Shown here in pieces: positions 8,103 to 16,100 of a DNA stretch of 24,041 nucleotides. The notes under the pieces were generated by a model. It was given only the letters and a program-made list of their open reading frames with translations. It had not been told where the DNA came from and searched no databases. The stretch covers positions 1 through 24,041 of the forward strand of contig CAJUJC010000020.1 in the NCBI GenBank assembly GCA_910586805.1, given 5' to 3'. The position numbers and the translations under genes are program-made. Source of the stretch: an uncultured Erysipelotrichales bacterium (GTDB taxonomy: Bacteria > Bacillota_I > Bacilli_A > Erysipelotrichales > Coprobacillaceae). Numbering within the stretch: position 1 is the first letter of the stretch; each line of letters begins with the position of its first letter.

Positions 8103-8576
8103 ATGGAAAAATATTATCAAAAAATGCTCAAATACATTCATCATTCTCCAAAATTAAAAAAAATGATTATAGATATTTGTCATTATTTCCCATATATTCC
8201 ATTCTCTATTTACCCAATCATTCTTACTTATTTGTTTATAACACATCATCCTTTGTTTATAACAACTTTATTAAAACCACTCTTTGCTTTTTTATTAGTC
8301 ACAATCTTTAGAAAAGTTATCAATAGACAAAGACCTTATGAAAAAATGAATATTACACCTTTATTACAACATAAGCTTGGTGAATCTTTTCCAAGTCGTC
8401 ATGCAATCAGTGCAACAATTATTGCTCTTGTATGTATAGATGTTAATATGATATTAGGTATATTCTTACTCATTATTGCATTTATGATTTGTTTAAGTCG
8501 TATACTTGCAGGAGTTCATTATATAAGTGATGTCTTTGTTTCCACAGTTATTGCAATTATTATTTATATCATTTAG
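8103..8576 (+). CDS. PAP2-superfamily membrane phosphatase
   Basis: 157 residues and strongly hydrophobic, with about four or five membrane segments. The three acid-phosphatase signatures are present in order: RKVINRQRP (first motif, with Arg in place of the usual first Lys of KX6RP), PSRH, and SRILAGVHYISDV. Such proteins dephosphorylate lipid phosphates; small Firmicute members include undecaprenyl-pyrophosphate phosphatases (BcrC-like) and phosphatidylglycerophosphate phosphatases, and the sequence does not decide between them. It overlaps the ribosome binding site of the downstream MarR gene by two bases, so the two are co-transcribed. Confidence 0.88.
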   Translation: MEKYYQKMLKYIHHSPKLKKMIIDICHYFPYIPFSIYPIILTYLFITHHPLFITTLLKPLFAFLLVTIFRKVINRQRPYEKMNITPLLQHKLGESFPSRHAISATIIALVCIDVNMILGIFLLIIAFMICLSRILAGVHYISDVFVSTVIAIIIYII

Positions 8577-8586
8577 GAGGAATCTC

Positions 8587-8997
8587 ATGTTATCAAAATC
8601 ATTTCAGGAAGTATACAATATCTTTAAAATGAATTTTTATAAATCTATGTGTGAAAATTCAAAAGAATTAACAATGCAAGAAGCTTTTAGCTTAGATATT
8701 ATTTATATGTTAGGAAATCCTACTATTTTAGATTATGCAACATATATGGGTATTTCTCAACCTAATGCCACTTATAAAATAAATCAAATGATTGATAAAG
8801 GTTATCTTGTTAAAGAAGTATGTAAAAATGATAAACGTGCTTTTCGTTTACAGGTTACACAAAAATTTATAGATTGTTATAGAGATAATGATCGTTTTAT
8901 TAAAAAAACTCTTGATGATATTGAACAACGTTTTGATGAAAAAGAAGTTGAATTATTAAATAAAATGTTGGAAGATATAAAAAAACAAATGTTGTAA
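8587..8997 (+). CDS. MarR-family transcriptional regulator
   Basis: 136 residues. The start chosen is the ATG at 8587, with AGGAGG at 8575-8580 and a 6-nt spacer; an earlier in-frame ATG at 8527 lies deep inside the PAP2 gene and has no such site. A winged helix-turn-helix is visible: PTILDYATYMGISQPNATYKI (recognition region) then MIDKGYLVKEVCKNDKRAFRLQVTQK (wing), flanked by dimerisation helices. It binds DNA as a dimer. The short size and its place between PAP2 and degV, both lipid-linked, recall FabT-type fatty-acid regulators, but this is only inference. The nearby palindrome at 9073-9090 is a candidate operator. Confidence 0.85.
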   Translation: MLSKSFQEVYNIFKMNFYKSMCENSKELTMQEAFSLDIIYMLGNPTILDYATYMGISQPNATYKINQMIDKGYLVKEVCKNDKRAFRLQVTQKFIDCYRDNDRFIKKTLDDIEQRFDEKEVELLNKMLEDIKKQML

Positions 8998-9020
8998 GTC
9001 CTTAGGGGCTTTTTATTTTA
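8996..9020 (+). terminator. Terminator of PAP2-marR
   Basis: AAGTCC (8996-9001) pairs with GGGCTT (9006-9011), one G-T pair and a 4-nt loop, followed by TTTTTATTTTA. The arm starts within the marR stop codon. Confidence 0.65.
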
Positions 9021-9043
9021 ATTAAAATTTTTTAATCATTATA

Positions 9044-9072
9044 TTGACAAACGAAACATAAAGTTATATTAT
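9044..9072 (+). promoter_or_regulatory. Promoter of degV
   Basis: Perfect -35 TTGACA (9044-9049), 17-bp spacer, -10 TATTAT (9067-9072); the ATG is at 9115 with AAAGGAG at 9102-9108. Confidence 0.75.
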
Positions 9073-9090
9073 ACTTAAAATGTTTTAAGT
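9073..9090. promoter_or_regulatory. Candidate operator palindrome at the degV transcription start
   Basis: ACTTAAAATGTTTTAAGT is a perfect inverted repeat of 8 bp with a 2-bp centre, lying directly after the -10, so a bound protein would block initiation. The MarR protein encoded just upstream is a plausible ligand, not demonstrated. Confidence 0.5.
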
Positions 9091-9114
9091 AAAACATAAA
9101 TAAAGGAGAATATT

Positions 9115-9957
9115 ATGATTAAAATGATTACTGACTCTACATCTGATATAGATATAGAACTTGGAAAGAAATTAAATGTTGAAATTGTCCCATTAAAAGT
9201 GATTTTTAAGGATAAAGAATATAAAGATCGTATTGATTTACAACCTGAACAATTTTATAACTTACTAACATCTTCTGATATTTTACCAACAACGTCCCAA
9301 CCATCACCTCAGGATTTCTTAGATCTTTATGAAGAAGCAAAAGAAAATCAAGATAGTATCATTGTTTTGACATTATCAAGTGTATTAAGTGGAACTTATC
9401 AAAGTGCATGTATTGCAAAAGATTTAGTTGAATACGATGATATTTATATTATTGATAGTTTAAATGCCACTCAAGGATTAAGATTAATTGTAGATAAGGC
9501 TGTGAGATTAAGAGATGAAGGTTTATCAGCTAAAGAAATTGTTGAGCAAATAGAAGAATATAAAAAAAGGGTCCATATTTATGCATATGTTGATACTTTA
9601 GAATATTTTTATAAAGGTGGTAGACTTTCTAAAACAAGTGCTACTGTTGGAACAATGTTAAAGTTAAAGCCTATTGTTGGTTTACAAGATGGTAAGTTAG
9701 ATGTTTTTGAAAAAGCAAGAGGCAATCAAAAAGCAACTGCAAAACTGATTGATATTATAAAAGAACATGGGGATATTGATTTGAATGAACCTGTATCAAT
9801 TGGTTATACTGGTGATAATCAAGGACTTGAAAAATTCGAAAATATATTAAAAGAAGAACTAGGATTTCATAATGTATTATATGGATTTGTAGGTCCTGTT
9901 ATTGGAACACATGCTGGTCCTGGAGCACGTTTAATTGCTTATACATCAAAAAAATAA
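9115..9957 (+). CDS. DegV-family fatty-acid-binding protein
   Basis: 280 residues, the usual length. Family features: N-terminal MITDSTSDID, TTSQPSPQDF, LTLSSVLSGTYQSA, YVDTLEYFYKGGRLSK, LKLKPIVGLQDGKL, and the C-terminal GPVIGTHAGPGA. DegV/FakB proteins bind a fatty acid and present it to the kinase FakA for phosphorylation, so exogenous fatty acids can enter phospholipids; the T-S-Q and T-H residues of these motifs line the fatty-acid site in known FakB structures. No fakA is in the window, and genomes usually carry several degV copies. The gene is monocistronic, with its own promoter and a double hairpin behind it. Confidence 0.92.
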   Translation: MIKMITDSTSDIDIELGKKLNVEIVPLKVIFKDKEYKDRIDLQPEQFYNLLTSSDILPTTSQPSPQDFLDLYEEAKENQDSIIVLTLSSVLSGTYQSACIAKDLVEYDDIYIIDSLNATQGLRLIVDKAVRLRDEGLSAKEIVEQIEEYKKRVHIYAYVDTLEYFYKGGRLSKTSATVGTMLKLKPIVGLQDGKLDVFEKARGNQKATAKLIDIIKEHGDIDLNEPVSIGYTGDNQGLEKFENILKEELGFHNVLYGFVGPVIGTHAGPGARLIAYTSKK

Positions 9958-9982
9958 AGTTATCTTTTTGCAAACTATAATC

Positions 9983-10059
9983 AAAAATCACATTATTATA
10001 TATAAAAGTGTGATTTTTATCACATTATTATTAAAAATAGTGTGATTTTTTTATTTTTT
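9983..10059 (+). terminator. Tandem terminator hairpins after degV
   Basis: Hairpin 1: AAAAATCACA (9983-9992) with TGTGATTTTT (10009-10018), 10 perfect pairs. Hairpin 2: ATCACA (10019-10024) with TGTGAT (10041-10046), followed by a run of 13 bases that is all T but one. The arms are copies of one repeat (ATCACATTATTAT), so the first 5' arm could also pair with the last 3' arm. Confidence 0.7.
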
Positions 10060-10088
10060 GTATATAATAGTTATAGGAGGTTGTATTT

Positions 10089-11426
10089 ATGGAAAGACAA
10101 ATGATGGATAAACTAATTAAATGGAAGTGCTCAAAATATCGTAAACCGCTTATCATAAAAGGAGTAAGACAAGTTGGGAAAACTTGGATTTTAAAAGAAT
10201 TTGGTAAGCTATATTACCAATATGTTGCATATATTAACTTTGATGAAAATATAGAATATAGACAATTTTTTCAAATCACAAAAGATGTTCAAAGGATTAT
10301 AGAAAATTTAATAATAGCAACTGGCACAAAAATTATCCCTGAAAAAACGCTTATTATTTTTGATGAAATTCAAGATTGTCCTGAGGTTATTAATTCATTA
10401 AAATATTTTTGTGAAAATGCTCCTGACTATCATATTGTATGTGCTGGTTCTCTATTAGGTATACAGCTTGCTAGACCTGCTTCTTTTCCCGTAGGTAAGG
10501 TTCAGTTTTTACAACTTAACCCATTAAGTTTTACTGAATTTTTATTAGCTAATGGAAATGATAATTTAGTTGAATATATCAATCATATCAACACTATTGA
10601 AGAAATTCCTGATGCTTTCTTTAATCAACTTGAAGAAAAATTAAAAATTTATTTTATTACAGGAGGTATGCCTGAATCAGTATATATGTGGACACATGAA
10701 AAAGATATCAATGAGGTTCAAAATATTCTATTAAATATTGTAGATGCATATCAAAGAGATTTTGCAAAACATCCTGATAAAAAAGAATTTCCAAAAATTT
10801 CTATGATTTTTAATTCTATTCCTTCACAATTAAGTAAAGAAAATAAGAAATTTTTATATAAGGTTATTAAGGAAGGCGCTAGAGCGAGAGAGTATGAGGA
10901 TGCTTTACAATGGTTAGTAAATGCACATTTAGTTTACAAAATTTATCGTTGCAATCATCCTTATTTGCCAATGAGTGCTTATGATGATATTTCAGCATTT
11001 AAAATATATCTTGTTGATGTAGGATTACTTCGTCGTTTATCATTACTAGCTCCTAGTGCTTTTAGTGAGGGACATAGATTGTTTACTGAATTTAAAGGTG
11101 CTTTAACTGAAAATTTTGTTTTACAATCTTTGTCAAATATTTATGAAGTCACTCCTAGATATTGGAACCAAATTAATCCACTCCATGAAGTTGATTTTCT
11201 TATCCAAAGAGAAAATGATATTTTTCCAATAGAAGTTAAATCTAGTAATAATATTATAAGTTCTAGTTTAAAGAAATATAAAGAAAAATATCCTAAAGAA
11301 ACAAAATTGAGAATTAGATATTCTTTAAAAAATTTATCTTTAGATAATGACTTATTAAATATTCCTTTATTCTTAATAGATCAAACTGAACAACTCATTG
11401 AGCTAGCATTAAAAAACATAAAATAA
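10089..11426 (+). CDS. AAA_14/DUF4143 ATPase with nuclease-like C-terminus
   Basis: 445 residues. The N-terminal P-loop domain has Walker A GVRQVGKT (25-32) and Walker B IIFDE with Asp92-Glu93, followed by CAGSLLGI and NPLSFTEFL, all typical of the AAA_14 family. The second half matches DUF4143, with a PD-(D/E)XK-like pattern: Glu367-Val-Asp369 in HEVDFLI and Glu382-Val-Lys384 in PIEVKSS. Such proteins are very common, often as orphans, in gut Firmicutes and Bacteroidetes; no cellular role is established. AGGAGG at 10075-10080 is 8 nt from the ATG. A TATAAT at 10063-10068 is so close that the start site would fall on the ribosome binding site, so the promoter is unclear. Flanked by terminators on both sides, it is an isolated single-gene unit. 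Confidence 0.9.
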   Translation: MERQMMDKLIKWKCSKYRKPLIIKGVRQVGKTWILKEFGKLYYQYVAYINFDENIEYRQFFQITKDVQRIIENLIIATGTKIIPEKTLIIFDEIQDCPEVINSLKYFCENAPDYHIVCAGSLLGIQLARPASFPVGKVQFLQLNPLSFTEFLLANGNDNLVEYINHINTIEEIPDAFFNQLEEKLKIYFITGGMPESVYMWTHEKDINEVQNILLNIVDAYQRDFAKHPDKKEFPKISMIFNSIPSQLSKENKKFLYKVIKEGARAREYEDALQWLVNAHLVYKIYRCNHPYLPMSAYDDISAFKIYLVDVGLLRRLSLLAPSAFSEGHRLFTEFKGALTENFVLQSLSNIYEVTPRYWNQINPLHEVDFLIQRENDIFPIEVKSSNNIISSSLKKYKEKYPKETKLRIRYSLKNLSLDNDLLNIPLFLIDQTEQLIELALKNIK

Positions 11427-11449
11427 TATTTTTAAAAGTATAATACAAA

Positions 11450-11495
11450 AAATGAAGATTTTTGCTTATATAACCAATATCTTCATTTCTTTTTT
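11450..11495. terminator. Bidirectional terminator, copy A of a 46-bp dispersed element
   Basis: AAATGAAGAT (11450-11459) and ATCTTCATTT (11479-11488) form a perfect 10-bp stem with a 19-nt loop. The plus strand continues TTTCTTTTTT, the minus strand TTTTTTGTATT, so it can end both the ATPase gene and the RpiR pair. Copy B at 16551-16596 has the same stem and geometry; all five differences lie in the loop. Confidence 0.8.
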
Positions 11496-11541
11496 ATATG
11501 TAAATATATTTGCATTCTTTTAGTTATCCAAATCATTTGCT

Positions 11542-12315
11542 CTATTTTTTAATAATATAAGTTTGGTAATATACAAATTTTATTAATTGAAATATTTCTA
11601 AAAGAATAGAATTCATATTCTCAGTATCATTATTTCCTGGCAAATGTATAAATGATGATATATTGTGAAGTTTATCTTGAATAGAATTATTTTGTGATAT
11701 AACGCAAGTTTTAACCTCAAGTTCTTGAAGATGTTGAAATCGTACAAGATTCAACATAAAATAACGCCCAGTTACTGATACAACAATACTATAACTATCT
11801 TTTCTTTTTAGTGCTTCATCTAAATCATTATCTACATTTTGAATCAAAAATGGTTTTCCAAAAATAATCATATCTTCTATAAAATTTAAAGATAATGCTA
11901 ATGGGAATGTTGCTCCAATAATATAAGTTCTTTGACTTTGATATATATCATCAACAACTTTCCTGATTTGAACCATAAATCTATCCTTATCAATCTCAGT
12001 TTCTCCTAATATATCTATACGCTTTAATATATCATCAATAGAAAAATCCTGATACCTTTCAGCAATTTGATTTTCTCTTACATGAATAGTAGATATTAAA
12101 TATTGTTTAAAAACATTAAAATCCTTGTATTCCAATCCTTGACAAAACTTTTTAACAGTTGAAAGACTGGTATGGCAATTTTGTGCAAACTCACTAACAG
12201 TCATATTCTTAATGTCATAAATATGAGTTAAAATATAGTAACTTATATCATAATAAATATCTCTATGATATGTATTATAAATATAAGGTAATAATTTAGC
12301 TATAACAGTATTCAT
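11542..12315 (-). CDS. RpiR/MurR-family transcriptional regulator (RpiR-1)
   Basis: 257 residues. The N-terminal HTH_6 domain (about 1-80) shows the family pattern: helices, then MTVSEFAQNCHTSLSTVKKFCQGLEYKDFNVFKQYL, which matches the recognition-helix stretch I..A......S.STV.RFC..LG..GF..FK. The C-terminal half is a SIS-like fold with TYIIGATFPLALSL and YSIVVSVTGRYF in the places where sugar phosphate is usually bound, but the Ser-rich loops are weak. RpiR proteins usually sense phosphosugars and control adjacent sugar genes; none is present here. The start ATG lies 4 nt after the RpiR-2 stop, and its ribosome binding site (GGAGG) is within the last codons of RpiR-2. Confidence 0.85.
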   Translation of the reverse strand: MNTVIAKLLPYIYNTYHRDIYYDISYYILTHIYDIKNMTVSEFAQNCHTSLSTVKKFCQGLEYKDFNVFKQYLISTIHVRENQIAERYQDFSIDDILKRIDILGETEIDKDRFMVQIRKVVDDIYQSQRTYIIGATFPLALSLNFIEDMIIFGKPFLIQNVDNDLDEALKRKDSYSIVVSVTGRYFMLNLVRFQHLQELEVKTCVISQNNSIQDKLHNISSFIHLPGNNDTENMNSILLEIFQLIKFVYYQTYIIKK

Positions 12316-12319
12316 ATTA

Positions 12320-13051
12320 TTAATCCTCCATCAACATATAAAGAATAAAAACGATATAATCATAACAACTTTTATAATATTCATATTCGTTATCCTGATA
12401 AAGCTTGATTGCTTTTATATCTAAAAAATCTTGTTCTCCATCACCAATAAAATACTTTTTCCCTTTAGCTGTTCTAATATGAGTTATACCTCCTATAGAC
12501 GTTTCAGTTTCCTCTAAAAAAATTTTAATATTATAAGAAGGATCTACAATAATTATAGTATCTTCATTATTCATTTTATCAAAGTTCATTTCTCTTTGTT
12601 CGATACTCCAAGTTTTACATTCAATAACATTAATTCCTTGAATAAATAGATACTTAATCAACTGATTGAACAAACTACAATATTTAGGAGAGCCATACAA
12701 AATGACTCTTTGAGACTGTTTTAAATCCTTAACTAAATCAATAAGCTTGTCTTGAATCTCAGGATTTATATTTATCTTTCTTCTATTTATAAAAGTATAA
12801 TCAAACTGATTGATAACTTTTCTTACATCTAAATACAATAAATCAATAAATGATGAAAAAGTTTCATAACCATTACTTTTACAAAAGCGTGTAATAGATG
12901 AACTAGAAATATGCGTTTGTTTAGCAACTTCATTTAATTTTAAACGATTTAATTTTTTTAAGTGTAATAAAAAATATTCCGATAATATGTACTGTGTCGT
13001 TTCACTTGTATAATGATTATGTAAATCTATTAAATGATCAATAATATACAT
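12320..13051 (-). CDS. RpiR/MurR-family transcriptional regulator (RpiR-2)
   Basis: 243 residues from the ATG at 13049-13051, which has AAGAGGTG upstream; an in-frame GTG at 13060 is part of that site. The HTH domain shows LKLNEVAKQTHISSSSITRFCKSNGYETFSSFIDLLYLD, the RpiR recognition pattern. The C-terminal half has SQRVILYGSPKYCSLF and EDTIIIVDPSY, a degenerate SIS-like arrangement. It is distinctly different from RpiR-1, so the pair is an old duplication or two recruited regulators rather than a recent copy. They are co-transcribed. The gene lies directly behind the double-MBL gene but is separated from it by a terminator and has its own promoter. Confidence 0.83.
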   Translation of the reverse strand: MYIIDHLIDLHNHYTSETTQYILSEYFLLHLKKLNRLKLNEVAKQTHISSSSITRFCKSNGYETFSSFIDLLYLDVRKVINQFDYTFINRRKININPEIQDKLIDLVKDLKQSQRVILYGSPKYCSLFNQLIKYLFIQGINVIECKTWSIEQREMNFDKMNNEDTIIIVDPSYNIKIFLEETETSIGGITHIRTAKGKKYFIGDGEQDFLDIKAIKLYQDNEYEYYKSCYDYIVFILYMLMED

Positions 13052-13074
13052 TCTTATCACCTCTTAATGAAACA

Positions 13075-13080
13075 ATTATA
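13075..13080 (-). promoter_or_regulatory. Extended -10 promoter of the RpiR pair
   Basis: The minus strand reads TGATATAAT, a perfect TATAAT with the TGn extension, 23 bp before the RpiR-2 start. The upstream -35 (TTACAC at 17 bp) is weak. Confidence 0.5.
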
Positions 13081-13101
13081 TCACAAAATAATTCATAGTG
13101 T

Positions 13102-13128
13102 AAAAAAAGTAGAGAATCTCTCTACTTT
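13102..13128 (-). terminator. Terminator of the double-MBL gene
   Basis: The minus strand has AAAGTAGAGA, a 3-nt loop and TCTCTACTTT followed by further T residues, starting at the last base of the TGA stop. The stem is perfect over 10 bp. Confidence 0.8.
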
Positions 13129-16100
13129 CATTTTCTATCAAATTTTTGTTTTGATTTCAATACTCCTAAACCACAAATACTCATCAATGTTAAAGTCATC
13201 CACATATTTATCATTGAATAATCTCCAGTTTTTGTTGGAGTTGTTGGTTGATTTGAAGTATTCATATCATCAGTTGGAGGAACGACTGATGGTTCATTGA
13301 TATCAATGTCTTCTTCAGGTTTCATATCATTTCTAAAGTTAACTGACAATACATTTAACTCTTCAGCATCACTTAAGCCTCTAGACATCATTTCTTTTAA
13401 TCTTTCTTGACTAACAACTTTTCCATTTTCTACAATTGTTAATCCTCCTGCCCAAGTACTATCCTTTTCATATTGTTTCATTGCATACTCAACTGCTACT
13501 TTCATCCATGATGCAAAATCAGGAGTATTCAAGTATGGAGTATGACCTCCTATGAAATGCTTAATTCCGTTATCTTTTACAAACTCTTCACATTTCTTTG
13601 CTCCTTCTAACCATGCTTTAGCTGAAGACATTGAAATATTTGTTCCACCTAAGTGTATTTGTGCACCTAAAGTATCTCCAATATGAATAATTTTATTATC
13701 CAAGTCAGCCAATTGTCCACCACCTGGTGTATGTTCATCAGGAATTTCAATGAATTGGAAATGAGTTCCAGCTACTTCAAATGTTTCCATATCCTTAACA
13801 TAAATTGGTTCCCCAAATAATGTAACTAAATCTTTACCTACTAAATCTTTTGTCACTGCATCTTTATCTCTTAATATTGAATGTGGCTCATTTTCAGGCC
13901 AAATAAGTGTTGTGATATCTCTTAAATATTCATCTTGATATATCACAGCTAAGTTATTAACATGATCTCCATGATTATGAGTTAAGAATATTTTTAAGCT
14001 TTCACAATCATCACCAATAATATCTTTAATCACTTTATTTAATACATGTGCACCATAGAAATCAACATCTACCATCAATGCTTCTTTCTTATCCTTACTT
14101 ACATAAATCATTGGATTTTCTAAATCTGTACCATTTAATTGATAAAGAGTTCCTTTATCATTTTCAAACATTTTAATTACAAAGAATTGACCATATTTCA
14201 TTGTAAGTTCATGTTGTTTTTCAAAAGCTTCTTTTTCATCATATCCCATAACAATTCCAGTTATAGAATCATGAGCCCCCAAATCATATCCCCAATATCC
14301 ATGAGAATCAATATGGAATTTAAATGAAACATGACCTTCTTGACTTGTTGCAATAACATCAGTACCATTTTTTGAATTTTTGTCATAGACTAAGTTTATT
14401 TTTGTATCAAAATCATTAATTTGATCTAACAATCCTAATAATTCTTCAATATATGATTTATCTAATTTATTACCTAAACTATCTACCACAACATATCCAT
14501 TATTAGCATCTAATAATTGTTTCACTTGTTTAATATTTGTATAGAAGTTAAGCATATTGTAATAACTTCTGCCTGCTGGATCTTTTCCATTTAAATAATT
14601 AGAAGCTAAATAGGCATCCTTAATTTGAAAATCAACTGTCAATGTTTTTGCTCTTGAATTTTTAATCGCTTCTAAATCTTGTGTGTCTAATTTTGATTTT
14701 AAAACTTCACTAACTCTTTGATCTACCTTATTTCCATTTTCATCATATTTAGGAATAATAATCTCATTCACCGCTTTATCATAATCAGCCTTTGCTAAAT
14801 CATTTGCAAAATTAACTGATAATACATTCAATTCTTCAGCATCACTTAATCCTTTAGACATCATTTCTTTGAATCTTTCTTGACTAACAACTTTTCCATT
14901 TTCTACAATTGTTAATCCTCCTGCCCAAGCACTATCTTTTTCATATTGTTCCATTGCATACTCAACTGCGACTCTCATCCATGATGCAAAGTCAGGAGTG
15001 TTTAAGTATGGAGTATGACCACCTATGAAATGTTTAATTCCGTTATCTTTTACAAATTTTTCACATTTCTTTGCTCCATCTAGCCATGCTTTTGCTGATG
15101 ACATTGAAATATTTGTTCCTCCTAAGTGTATTTGAGCACCTAAAGTATCACCAATATGAATAATCTTATTATCCAAGTCAGCTAATTGCCCTCCACCTGG
15201 TGTATGTTCATCAGGAATTTCAATAAATTGGAAATGAGTTCCTGCTACTTCAAATGTTTCCATATCTTTGATATATGTCACTTTTTTAAATAACTTTGTT
15301 GATTCTACAACACTTTCATTTTCTGGCCAAATAATTTCAGTAATATTTTGTAAATACTTATCTTTTGCTATAACTGGTAAATTATTAACATGATCAGGAT
15401 GATTATGAGTTATAAAAATCTTTAAACTCTCACAATCATCACCAATAACACTTTTAATAATATCATTTAATACATGTGTACCATAGAAATCAACATCAAT
15501 CATCAATGCTTCTTTCTTATCCTTACTTACATAAATCATTGGATTTTCTAAATCAGTGCCATTTAATTGATAAAGAGTACCCTTATCATTTTCCAACATT
15601 TTAATGACAAAGAAATTTGCATACTTTGTATTATGTTCACGTTGTGTAGCTTTTCCTTCTTGAGACATTTCATCATCAACTAATCCCATGACAACACCTG
15701 TAATAGAATCCTTAGGACCTAATTCATAGCCCCAATATCCATGAGAGTCAATGTGGAATGTAAATTCAACACTTCCATCATCAGTAGTAGCCTTAACATC
15801 AGTTCCAGTACTACGACTATCATCATAAACAAGATTTGTTGTTGGATCAAATTTATTTATTCTTTCAAGTAAATCTAATAATTCATCAATTTGACTTACA
15901 GTCAACTGGTCTCCATTTTTATCAATAACTTTATATTCAGATTTCCCATCTAATAATTGTCTAACTTGTAATACATTCGTATAAAAGTTAAGCATATTGT
16001 AATAACTTGTACCTGCTTTTACTGGAGCACCATTCATATAATTTGATGCTATATAAGCCCCCTGAATATCAAAATCCACTTTTAAAGTTTTGTTTACATC

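Noticed and set aside
13034..13300. 88-codon plus-strand open frame overlapping the end of the MBL gene and the RpiR-2 start
   Set aside because: It runs antisense through the MBL terminator and two well-supported genes, has no ribosome binding site and shows no recognisable domain.
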